Shown here one piece after another: positions 21,948 to 34,164 of a DNA stretch of 40,416 nt. The notes beneath the pieces are model-generated. The model had not been told where the DNA came from and ran no database searches. It was given only the letters and a program-made list of their open reading frames with translations. Position 1 is the stretch's first letter, and the number at the start of each line of letters is the position of its first letter. The translations under genes and the position numbers were made by a program. The stretch is from assembly GCA_014825775.1 (NCBI GenBank), contig MVAQ01000200.1, positions 1 through 40,416 on the forward strand, given 5' to 3'. This DNA is from Krasilnikovozyma curviuscula. Its lineage: Eukaryota; Basidiomycota; Tremellomycetes; Cystofilobasidiales; Mrakiaceae.

Positions 21948-22672
21948 ATGCTTCCTTCTTCTGAATTTCTATTCTCAACTTTCAAAGGTTAGTAAAGCAG
22001 CAGTTTCGACTAGCAAGCCGTCTGGCGACTAACCAGTCTGTTCCCTCTATAGTAACAACTCAAGTATTCCATTCCACACCTCTATCATATGCTCTAGTGA
22101 ACTTGAAGCCCATAAAACCAGGTCGTAAGCTCAATTGTTCTACAAATCCGGCCAGGAGCCCTACCGCTAATCACTTCCATTGAGCACGCAGATGTGCTAG
22201 TTGTTCCGCGGCGAGTAGTGCCTAGATTGTCTGAGTTGAGTGCAGAAGAGATCTCAGACCTGTTTCTTACTGCACAGAGGGTCAGTAGTGTGGTAGAGAA
22301 GGTGTATAAAGGCGCTGCGATGACCCTGGCGTGTCAAGTGAGTCACTTCTTCTCCTAGTTTTGGGTTCTTTTGACTAACTACTTCGGATCTTAATGCAGG
22401 ATGGTAAAGCAGCAGGACAATCTGTGCCTCACGTCCACATCCATCTGATGCCCCGTAACGCGACCGATTTTGGTGGGAACAACGACGACGTCTATCCAGC
22501 GCTAGAAACTCACGAAGAAGATCTTTCAGATAACTTAAAGAAGCACTTGGAGAACATGAATGGCGATAAGCCGAAAAGTGGGAAGTTTAGAGTCGACGCT
22601 GACGAGGACAGAAAACCTAGATCGGATGAGGAGATGCGCTTGGAGGCAGATTGGCTTAGAGGGTTCTTCTAG
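21948..22672 (+). CDS. HNT2: FHIT/Hnt2-type bis(5'-adenosyl)-triphosphatase
   Basis: A HIT-family hydrolase that cleaves diadenosine polyphosphates such as Ap3A to AMP plus ADP. Exons 21948-21987, 22053-22124, 22192-22337 and 22400-22672 give 176 residues. The N-terminal strand LFSTFKVTTQVFHST and ALVNLKPIKPGHVLVVPRR match FHIT. The catalytic histidine triad is HVHIHLMPR, preceded by the conserved DGKAAGQSVPH. The C-terminus is acidic, as in fungal Aph1/Hnt2. The exon 2 donor is placed after GGTC at 22124 because joining it to AT restores the His of PGHVLV. It converges on ERG10, with 182 nt between the stops. Confidence 0.92.
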
Positions 22673-22854
22673 ATAAGACACACTAGTCTCTGAAGATGAA
22701 AGGATTCTCTTCGGGTTTTTACGCGGCTTCCTGAAAGCATCTTTCCACAATTACCGAAGGTATCGAATTTCCTAGAACCCATGTCGATCATCATCGTTAC
22801 TCTAAGGTGAGATTATTCATTAAATTCTATCATACTTCTTGGAGGTACCCTGAT

Positions 22855-24560
<1,706 letters not shown>

Positions 24561-25254
24561 TTTCTGTGGGGTGTCTCTCGTACGATTCGTTTGGGTGAGA
24601 TAATTTTTTTTGCAAAGGAGGCTGGATAACCTCACTTCGGTGCTGGTTCGTGGTTCACACCGTCAATTGGCTGCTCGGTTGATAATCAGAGTTCGGTCTT
24701 TATAGATTAGCGCAGATATCACGAGGATTCTGTCTTTATGGTTGCCTCCAGACGCGCGCATTTCGTTTGAGAAACTGATCATAACAGAAATCGTAAAGGA
24801 GTTTGACACCAGAACAACATGACACAGAGCTTTTCATACTGCAAGATAGGTGGAAGAAAAAGGAGATACGCAAAGCGCACAGCGAAACGCGAAACGGTTG
24901 GTGGTTTGTGAACCACCACTTGATTTTGAGCTCCTGTCGCGCAGCTACTATGTTCATCAGGATCCAGCTTACTTTAAAATGCGAGTACTGTGAAGACCTG
25001 GTGTTCTTTCGGGCGTAAGCACTGCTGATATCCATGAAAAATCCTATGCATTCCATAGCCAGGGGAGAAGAGAAAGAAGTGTGTGTAGTGGTTCGCAATC
25101 ATTATCCATTTCTCAACCTATCCAACCTAGAACTCCTCATCAACAATCCATCCGTTGGATATCCGTCATGGTTGTAAAAGAAGGTGGCATGGGATGAGAG
25201 TGTGGATACGATGAAGGGGAGGGCGGTTTAAATCTTCTGGTGGAGAGAAAAGAT
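24561..25254. other. Intergenic region, eS7 to ERG10
   Basis: These 694 nt hold the eS7 3' end and the ERG10 promoter, since both genes are on the minus strand. Open frames on both strands around 24736-25098 are mutual shadows with no motif. Nothing else was seen. Confidence 0.4.
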
Positions 25255-26357
25255 TTACTCGGAAGAGGTTGGGAACTCGCTGAATTTAGTCATGATTGAA
25301 ACAAGATCAGTGGCTAAGCGCAATAACTAATGAAGCCTAAATAAACTCACAAGACGACGTCCTTTCCGGTCAAACGTCTGTAAACGGAGGCGAAGGAGTC
25401 GAGCTTGTATTCAAGCAGGTTGGAGTCTTTGGAGTCGAGGAAACTGTGATACCGAAACAAATGTTAAATGTCAGTGACGGGTTCTCACAAAACACGCACA
25501 TCCTCGAACCACCCTATCCACTTTCTCCTAAAGCCGAGTCACCTCTCTCGTGAACTCAACATACAGAAAGAACAAGACTCACACTTTGGTCAACTTGGAT
25601 CCATCGGTGTTGACTCTGGTTCTCTTTCCAGTGATCTCGGTTGGGAAAACCAAGTCTTCCAGAATCTTGTCGTGGATGACAGTGAGGGTTCTGGATCTTG
25701 GTCTCTTCTGGACAACACGGCTCTTTCGGGTGGGTTGCTTGAGCATACGTCTCTGGGCAAGGAAGACGACGTGTCTGTCGGAGAACTTCTTCTCGAGTTC
25801 ACGAGTAAGTCTAAAGAGGTCGTAGGTTGAAGGAATAGCCAGGAAGGGAAAAGTCGATTGATTGAGATTGTTATTGAGAAGAGACGATGAAAAAAGAAGA
25901 GGAGGGGGAGTCAGTAAAGATATTTCAAGACGTTGCGAAGTCAAAGGATCTCCATGCAAAATTCCGTTATCCCATCCCAGTAACATTGCCAGCTCCTCAA
26001 TTGATCCAAAACGAACTTCCAGCCCCAAGTTGAGCCAATCTCTTCCCTTCCCTGTCCATGATTCTATGCAATACATTCCCTATGACCTCCTACAGAAACG
26101 AATCCGAACACTGACCTCTGTTGAACCTTCTTGAAAGCCTTGAGCTGTGGGACTGGAACGAAGATGACGACGGCCTTCTTTCCACCCTTGACATCAACCT
26201 CCTTAGCAGCGGAGATCTGGAGGACCCTCAATTCAGACTTGAGCTCTGGAACGTTGTTCTCCAAGTCCAAGAGAGACTGGGCAACAGTTTGCTCAATCTC
26301 GGATGGAGCGCTGGTTGGTGCATTTGCTGTACGCAAGATTTTGGTGGAGAAAGACAT
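25255..26357 (-). CDS. RPS7: Small-subunit ribosomal protein eS7
   Basis: A eukaryote-specific protein of the 40S subunit, involved in late pre-rRNA processing. Exons 26357-26116, 25810-25583, 25443-25351 and 25279-25255 give 195 residues, the normal family length. Recognisable segments are [98 protein letters not shown] and the C-terminal [14 protein letters not shown]. The final exon has only 25 nt. The 306-nt intron 1 is long for this genome, as is common in ribosomal protein genes. A probable 5'-UTR intron (26529-26358) ends directly at the ATG. Confidence 0.95.
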
Positions 26358-26529
26358 CTAAATGTTGATTTCCATTAGTTGGGTAAGGATGGAGTTGAAG
26401 CAAGGTCGAATTGGAGGTTGCAAGTCGAGGTTCAAGATGGGGATTTGATGGACAGCAAGCAAATAAATTCCTGGTTAGCCCCTCCTCTATAATACTTCCT
26501 GCTAGAATTCTAACATATCATGTACTGAC
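26358..26529 (-). promoter_or_regulatory. Probable 5'-UTR intron of RPS7
   Basis: On the minus strand a GTCAGT donor (26529), a CTAAT branch-like site and a CATTTAG acceptor abut the start codon at 26357. An intron in the leader is typical of ribosomal protein genes. Confidence 0.5.
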
Positions 26530-27902
26530 CTTGAGGCGAATGAGCAGAACTAACCAAAGAGAAACTTGCGCTGCACCAGCCACTAGCAACTGGCTGCTGG
26601 CGGCATGTCGCCACCACAAATCCCTGCGGCCAGTGTTTTCCCACGGTCAAACTATACAGTTGGTCGAACACAGATTTGGGGTAAATGTACGTTGTCAGTG
26701 AAGACGGAGTCTGTGCAGAAGTTGTTTATGTGTGTATTAAACCATAGTGCAGCGCTGCTCATAAGGGGTATGATGATATTCGACTGTGATACGTTGTTTA
26801 CACCTTATGGCATCCAACACCATCGTTTCATCGTCTATCCTCCGCCAGCAACTATTGTAGGTAGACAAACAAATGATCTTATTATGTAGCCATTGCTTCA
26901 CCCAGTGAACTGCATCATGGCGTGTAGCACCATGCCAAGCTATTGTTTACATTTTCAAAGCACCAATTCAGCGTTCATAATACTTGTTTATAGTCTCAAA
27001 CTCTCAAGTTCAATTGGTGTACATATTTATGAGTAATGACAGGTTTATATTCTAAAAGGACAGTCCGATGAATATCATATAAACATATGTGCGCAAATCT
27101 GACGGTGAAGCTCTGTTCGTCACAGCGGCTACCTACGGGTTTCTAGCTGTCAAAGAACCAATAAATAGTTTTTAATTATTATTGTTATTCTTTGGCTCAA
27201 TGTAACGATGTGAGATCCGTTGACCAGCTGATCTGATGAGATGAAAGGCAGCTTGATCCCGGATGGCAGAATGTTATAATTCAGCTTTATCTTGCAGATA
27301 TGCCCTTTTTGTATGAACATAAAGAAAGTTTCTTTGCCAGTGTGTAGGAGTTCACTCATTGTTGAGCGCAAGTTAGATGAAAAGGGAATAAGGTTGGGAT
27401 CACACTTTCGCAGATTACAGCTGATACTCAAAGAAGGCAAAGAAATGGGGTAATAATCGCAAGAATATTCCATTAATCTTGCGAGCAGTATTTGTAAAGA
27501 CGAGCAGAAACCTTCCTCTGACTGGTGGGAAGTTAGTTTGAAACGTTCTACATTAAAACAAACACATCATTTCTGCTAGCGCGACACTGCGAGTTTCTCG
27601 GGCTTTTGATAATGAAATCATTCTGGTTATACAACACAACATCTTAGTTATCCAACACTCTATAACTGTAGAAAAGCACCACAGAAATCAACACGTCGAC
27701 GCGTCTTGCTCAAAACGGAAGTGCCTTTGACGTCACACCTCCCGCGAAACAGCAAGAAACTCAGTCTAAAACCCAACCAAGACAACTGCGACCCAAATCG
27801 TCCACATTTCTTCCTTCACCTTCTTCTCTCTCTAACCATCAGCAACAAAACTTCAATCACGTCAAATATTTCCGTCCAGGAATTACCAAGTTTCCAATCT
27901 CA
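26530..27902. other. Intergenic region between divergent RPS7 and secreted-protein genes
   Basis: These 1.37 kb hold the RPS7 promoter on the left and the secreted-protein promoter on the right. The sequence is A/T-rich around 26990-27480. The last ~200 nt before 27903 are pyrimidine- and A-rich, like a fungal leader. Short frames on either strand show no motif. No RNA gene was recognised. Confidence 0.4.
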
Positions 27903-28804
27903 ATGTTTTCCCTCGTCCCCACCTACCTCTCACTTCTTGCCGCTATCTTCGTCTCGGCTTCCCCTATTTCTCTGCCTGACAATCTTCCAGCATGGGCCAA
28001 ACGGGCAGGTGCACCTGTCGATGATGTTGAGATCAGCGTCTTTCCCGCTGGTAACTTGACCACCTGTGGTGCCATCAACGTCACTTGGAGTTTCCCAAGC
28101 GAAGCTCAGGTGAGTTTGAAGCGGATCATCCACATCTTGTGGACTGCGCTTCATGACGGAAACTACTAGTTGGGGTATCTGTTATTCTTGCTGGAATAAT
28201 GAAGGAGTCTAAAAATCGAAGGGGGAAGACTTACGCAAGGGGGACGACGTCGTGGATTCTTTTTGTCCTCCTGTTGTTTGCTTGCAAAAAGGCAGTTTTA
28301 AACTGACCCCTTTGTGTATTTAACTGCTGAATAGGAACCATACACTCTTCTGATAGGTTCCGGGGGTCAATACGTAGGCTTGACCCCACTCTATTACGTC
28401 TCAAACATCACCAACGCGACGAGCTACAACTGGACTATCAACCAGCAAGCTGGAACAGATCTGTAGGTTTTATCTTTTACTGATATATTTCTCAGATTTG
28501 AAGTCTATATTGGAATTGTAGTGGAGATGTTAATGATCTTTCTCCATTGTCATTGACACGCTGCTCGCATTCCATCCATCAACAGGTACTTTCAAGTCTT
28601 CGACAAGAATAACCTCACAGAGTACATACAAGGACCGACACTTCTTGTGTAAGTCTTGCCTTTACTCCTCTTTCCTGAGAGTAGGTTAACTAAATATGAT
28701 CTATATCGGGCGCGGTTGCGCGTTCACTCTGCTTCAGGCATGAGAACCCTTACTCCAACATCACTGAGACTTTCTCCAATGGGACCATTGTCTGTGGTTT
28801 GTAA
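27903..28804 (+). CDS. Small secreted, heavily N-glycosylated protein
   Basis: Exons 27903-28109, 28335-28462, 28586-28648 and 28738-28804 give 154 residues. Residues 1-20 (MFSLVPTYLSLLAAIFVSAS) are a clear signal peptide. A Lys-Arg at about 33-34 (AWAKR|AGAPVDD) looks like a Kex2 site, leaving a mature chain of about 120 residues. That chain has eight N-x-S/T sequons (NLT, NVT, NIT, NAT, NWT, NLT, NIT, NGT) and just two Cys, one near each end, probably bonded to each other. Strand-like stretches such as NVTWSFPSE and EPYTLLIGSGGQYVG resemble fungal extracellular beta-sandwich (Kre9/Knh1-like) domains, but this is weak. There is no GPI signal or transmembrane segment. The role is unknown; cell-wall association is possible. 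Confidence 0.8.
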
Positions 28805-30413
28805 TTTTTGGTTCTACGTGCGTTAGACTGTACTATTGTTCTTCTCCTCCTTGTGCGTGTGATGCTGAAGGTTGTCCTACGACGTCACAGTACAAGAATT
28901 CACTCATCAACATCATCAATAACATATACTCAAAATTTCAAAGACAGTGTCTTTTTCTCCCGCATTTCTATCATGTATCGCTAGCTTAAACATTCCCTTT
29001 CCGTCCATCAACAACGCATGGTAGCATCGTTCCTCCATATACGTAACATTATTGTCTCAACTCAGGCATTTTTACTTCGGCTTCTTCTCATCCGACTTGG
29101 ACACTCAACAAAAGTACCTAGCTACGTAGTGCGATGTCGCTTTATTATATTCACTGGCGCAAGCGCAAGTTTGGGAAGTTTCTCATCAAAGCGCTTGACC
29201 TGTGTCATAGAAGTACAATCTACTTTGTTGATATCTGCGTATTTCAAGCTAGAGCAATTCGCTTTTGATTATGACATTTGCGAAAATCAGCCACATAGCT
29301 GTCATCGAAAGTAAAAAATCTTTTCGTTCACACTGCTCCTATCCATCACCGCCGCTTTTCTACGTGAGTCGCTTCGTTTCTCTCCTTTACAGGTTCGACA
29401 GCTTCTTGCCATATTGGGATGAAACCTGGATCTACCATCAAATGCCCAAAGAGAAACCGAGTTGATTTGACTCGGTGGGAGAATTGAGCCTTTTAATGAG
29501 TTCAACGTGTGGTTCTTTCTCTTCGCTATACACATGATCTGAATGAACTTAATCTTCCTTTCTATTCCTTCTCACTTCATGGTCGTTGCCTTAGGCAAAA
29601 TAGAAGCTGACTCTTGTTTGCCTTTCTCTTAGTGACTCCTTCTTGTACCTTTTTTACACGTGTATCTTTCCCATCTCCTTCAACTCCATTATTTCAATAT
29701 TTCGTGAGTCTAGCTGTCCCAACGTGTCTTTCATAAGTTTATTCTCCAGGGGCAGATGATGATAACTCGACATCAATTATCATACTCAAAAAAAAAAAAA
29801 TTGTCGGAATCAATCGTGTCGATTTACAGTCTCAGCCTTGTCTAATGCCCCCTTCTATCTACTTATTCTTCATTTGGTTTCTATTATGTTCGTTCGAAGC
29901 GTTTCACTGACATCCTCAATTTTTTCCCTACCCTGTTCAAGAATGACTTCACCCCTTCTCCTACAGTACATGCTCCTCTGATACCCCAAAAGGTTAGTCC
30001 TCCTTCCCCCATGAATCTATATCTTCGCACTTTTCAGCACCAAAATGATTATACTTAACCGATGGGCGGACCGAACTACTCGTTTCTCTATTCCAAATCT
30101 GGACACTGTGTAATCGTTTAGAGGAGATTCGGGTCTTGAAGGACACAAACATCGTACAACTGATTTTCTCTCTCTTCATTTCTTGCTTTTGGTTTCCGTA
30201 TTGTCTCTGGGAATTTTCGCTGACTCTTTTTTTTTATCTCTCAAGGCTACATCGTTGTAGATACATACCAAAGAGGTAAGAATCTATATGCATTACGAAG
30301 ATTGTGTTATTATCTTCTTTGTCTATGAAACACAGCCTTTTGTGCGTTTGAAATCTGCTACTTGCAAGCTGCGACGTTTTAGACTCGGTAGCTGCTAACT
30401 ACACCTGCGTATT
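28805..30413. other. Long non-coding stretch, pyrimidine-rich on the plus strand
   Basis: These 1.6 kb have no supported gene. Parts of 29500-30260 are strikingly C/T-rich on the plus strand, and an A12 run lies at about 29789-29800. Such tracts usually mark promoters and leaders in these fungi, so this may be a long promoter or 5' leader of the 30414 gene, or an unannotated transcript. Frames at 29018-29535 show no motif. Confidence 0.4.
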
Positions 30414-31724
30414 ATGTCCCGCAAGCAAACGCTTCGATGCCTTGGTTTTCTAAAACCACAGCAATGTCCTGTACCTCAAGTGAGTCAAGTGTCGTCGAAA
30501 GATATCAAATGGCACTTGGAGCTCAATTCACTTTGATACTGTACAGTGCCGTAGAAACCTCGCATCTCAAGCAGGACCGGCTACACCCATCAAGATATCA
30601 ATAAAAAAGCAGCCTCCTCATATTCAAAAATCATCTACGACTATTTCCAAGAAGCAGCAGAATATCTTTCAGCAGGCTGAGGCAGAAGGGAGCGAGCAGA
30701 AGTCGAAAGGAATGGATGGCAGGACGTTTGTGAAGCTACTCGGAACGGTTGCTTTGATTGGTGGGATTGGACAAGGAGGAATGTTTACATACAAGTACTA
30801 TTCAGTCTTCGTAAGTCTTTCGGCTTCATTCCTGCACAGAAATCGACCAGATTTCTTACCACTCCACTTTGGCTCTCGGTTAACAGCCAGACGAAGGCCC
30901 TTCACGAGATTTATCATCGTATGACTATCAGATGCTGGCTGAAAATGCTAGAGCATCTCCAGATAGTCAGATTTGGAGCCTAAGTAAGAAGTTTGACGAG
31001 TTCCTGATCAAATACTTGGAGAAATGCATAGGTGAAGGCATTGGGTTTGAAGAAGCTGTAAAGAGAATCAGACACTGTAATTATTATCTTCCCTTGCCTT
31101 CACTTCAGTGTGTGTAGCGCTAAAGGCAGGGCTAATGTACTCTCTCATTGTTGCGCCGTGTCTGTTTCTCAGGCGATACCGAGACTCTCGGGAAGTTATT
31201 AGCGGAATACAAGCTGCTAGCTTTAAATGCAGGTGTTCCGTCTAATGCATTAGAGCCGTGGCTGCCTTTATTCGAGACAGGCATCAGTTTGTTACCCATT
31301 GTACGTGTATTGATTTTTTAGCGTAGCAAACATTCGCTGACATCGATATCCTTCACAGTACTCGGTCTCTTCCCAGCTTTATAATTCAAACCCAGACTTT
31401 TTCATCTCAACGGCCTCGTCAATTCTCTCGTCCATCTACATAACTACACCGTCCCTTGCAGCGCTGTTGACCTTGTTGCTAGAATCGAATCACATCCCTA
31501 TCGTCTCCGAGGCGCCCACACCCCCTTCCAAAGAAATCTTCAGTACTCTCAAAGCTGGGTTTGAAAACAAAAATGGAAGCGTGAGGAATACGGTGTTGGT
31601 TGATCTCAAGCTGTTGGATGACGGCGCAGTAAGAAACAAACAGAAACTGGTGGAAGGCAGGCAAAGGGTTGGCGAGAGTGGTGACGAGGTCGTCAGTAGG
31701 GTAAAGCCATGGCTGAAACCTTAG
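30414..31724 (+). CDS. Putative mitochondrial membrane protein, unknown function
   Basis: Exons 30414-30479, 30547-30810, 30887-31076, 31173-31300 and 31359-31724 give 337 residues. The N-terminus (MSRKQTLRCLGFLKPQQCP and then CRRNLASQAGP) is basic, lacks acidic residues and looks like a mitochondrial presequence. A single membrane segment follows (FVKLLGTVALIGGIGQGGMF), then a soluble, mainly helical C-terminal region ending WLKP. This layout (presequence, one anchor, large soluble domain) suits an inner-membrane protein. I do not recognise the family. No metal-binding or catalytic motif is visible. All splice joins keep phase and use standard signals, so the gene model is firmer than the function. 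Confidence 0.75.
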
Positions 31725-32198
31725 ATAAGAGATGATTTTCATCCGTCACTCAGCCAAACAGATTGCCAGTAATATGGCATTACGCTACAAAGTTGTCTGC
31801 CAAGGAGAGTCAATGCGAAGGTAAAAGTCCAACATAAGCAGACAGCCCGAACTGTAATCAATCAAATCCAGAATTTACACTGGAATCTGTCTGTACGAGT
31901 GATTAGGTGCTCTTCGCCATTCTCGTGGTGTCCTTCAGTCAGTCGTCGCCGGAGCAACTCACTTCTGACCAAAATCTACTTCCGATTTGTGAGGAACTTT
32001 ATCCAAATTATCTTCCTTGTACGGTCATTGAGTCAAACTGAAACTGAAAACGAGTCTTATATCTGAAAACCCCTACAGACTTCAGCTTCAAGTTTAGTGA
32101 ACTGCTCGCGTTCCGATTCGTGGACTGTTGCCGAGCTCAATATATGTAGTAAGTATTTTTCGTGAGCTCATGAGTATTATGGCAGAGGGTATTATCTA
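31725..32198. promoter_or_regulatory. Spacer with probable 5'-UTR intron of the next gene
   Basis: This 474-nt spacer ends in a probable leader intron at 32149-32216: GTAAGT donor, CTAAT branch-like site and TTTCAG acceptor. The intron overlaps the upstream candidate ATG (32199) of the ferredoxin-fusion gene. Nothing else was seen. Confidence 0.45.
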
Positions 32199-33991
32199 AT
32201 GTCTCGATTGTTTCAGTTGAAGATCCGCTGCTTTAGCTTCACGAAAAGCTTTCGTTTCAACATGAGAGCTCGACCCAGCAGCTCATCGGCTTCGACCCTC
32301 AACATCGCACTGAAGCCCCTTCCCAAACCTCACAACGCACCTATACCAATTAGCAAATTCACTCCAAAGCCTTTGTTAGCTTCAGCACCCGAATATTCAT
32401 CCTACCTGATCATCCACGTTCCCATACACCCAAAACATTGGCCAGCCAAAATCGACTCATCGGTCTTTCCTCTCCTCAAACCACTAGAGGATCTCTCTCG
32501 AGCAGCTGGGAACACCACTTCCAATCTACTACTTGCTGGCACTAAAAACAGTGCAATTGGCGATGAAATCGGCAAATTGAACGGGTTCGAGACTGGCATT
32601 CGGATAGCTTGGGACAATGGTCGAGATTTGGGTGGTGGGTTAGGCGTTCAGGAACAGGTTGATAGCTTCAAGAAACTGAGTGGGAAAAAGGTATTAGCGA
32701 GAGCATTCTTGGCAGGAAGAAAAAGTTCAGTGGACGTCATTCTGCCGACGTCACCTAGGAGTAAGGATCTTTGGATGGAGAGTGAAGTTATCGAAAGGGA
32801 CAGTGATGCACAGCAGTATGATGTAAGTGAGCTACATTTTCGCTTCAGCGACATTTTGACTCTACGCCGTCACTAAACTAACGCAAGGCGTCTCGCTCTT
32901 CCCTCAGATCTATGTCTGCACCCATGGGTCCCGCGATTGCAGATGTAAAGACGAAGGTAATCCGCTGATAGAAAAGCTAGAGTTAGAAATCAAACATAGA
33001 AACTTAGAGGACAAAGTCAAAGTTTGGAATATCAGCCATCTTGGTGGACATCAGTTCGTCCAGAAACTCTCCCTTGCACTGACACTGCACTGACACCAAT
33101 ATGACCTGACCATTTCTTTCCTACAGCTGGGCTGCTAATGCTCTCTTGTTCCCCCCTCAAACTCTTCTAGGAAACCTCACGACCACAACAGCTCCCTTCA
33201 TCCTCTCCTCTATTCTCTCAGAACCACACATCCCTCTCTGGAACTACTGGCGTGGTCAAATTGGATTGTCTAAGCAACAAGCGAAGCTGATAGGAGAAGC
33301 TGGCATTCAACATCTTAACACCCTTCACTCGTCACCTCTAGACGATGAGTTCGAGCCTACAGTACTGGTGAGACCGACAGGAGCAGGGAAAGATTTTGAG
33401 GCTGGTTTGGACTATGAGGAATGGAAAAAAAGGAATGACGAGTTTAGAAAGAGCGATTTGGTAACGCCAACACCGTCGCCAACTATACCTACGGTTGGTA
33501 GTGATTCTAAATCTGCGGATATCACGTTCAAGACCTGGGAAGGAGAGGAAATAACCGTAACTGGACAGGTGAGCTTATGTTTAGCTTGATCACATACCGA
33601 AGCTGAAGTTGTGTTCCTGTTGTTGCAGGTCGGTGAAACTCTGATGGAGCTGGCGAAGCGACATGAACTTCCGTCAGTGGAAGGGGCTTGTGGTGGTGTT
33701 CTAGAGGTTATTCCACGTTTCCATTTTTAATTTCGAAAACAAGTCTAACATTTTTTATTTTATTTCCCCCTCTTACGCTGTGGTGACTAGTGCGCGACCT
33801 GTCATATGTTCCCCATAGGTGGTGAAACATTGCCAAGCTTCTTATCAGAGATCTCAGAGGAAGAAGAAGATATGCTTGGATATGCTATTGGTCGCAAAGA
33901 TACGTCAAGGTTGGGCTGTCAGTTACAGGTCAGCAAAGAGTTGGAGACTTGGTCCAAGTCTGGCGGTCGGATCGGCCTGCCTCAGTACTAG
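32199..33991 (+). CDS. Aim32/Apd1-like Trx-fold ferredoxin fused to adrenodoxin-type ferredoxin
   Basis: Exons 32199-32822, 32908-33053, 33127-33568, 33629-33706 and 33791-33991 give 496 residues. The first part is a sucrase/ferredoxin-like thioredoxin-fold [2Fe-2S] protein as in Aim32 and Apd1, with YVCTHGSRDCRC (Cys212, 219, 221) and SHLGGHHWAANALLFPP (His252, 256, 257). A Pro/Thr linker in exon 3 leads, within that exon, into an adrenodoxin-type domain: ITFKTWEGEEITV, GETLMELAKRH, then Cys425, 431, 434 and 473 in C-x5-C-x2-C-x38-C, the full ligand set of mitochondrial ferredoxins. Electron transfer between two clusters is a natural inference; partners are unknown. Two starts are possible: 32199, whose first 21 residues are strongly presequence-like, or Met22 at 32262 if the leader intron 32149-32216 is spliced. 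The GTTATT donor of intron 4 is unusual. Confidence 0.85.
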
Positions 33992-34164
33992 AGCAAACCA
34001 GATCTACTCCAGATAAAATAAAAATGTTGTAACTTTATCATCAATGCCCTCTGTTCCCTTACAGTACAAAATTGTCGCAAGATAGTTCATCCAGTATTCG
34101 ATGAGCGGATATCTCTCGCCAGACAACAGTGGCCCAAGTTTCTGTTCCTTCAACATTGAACGCT

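Noticed and set aside
29018..29535. 98-, 66- and 77-codon frames in the long spacer
   Set aside because: Compositionally random translations with no family features.
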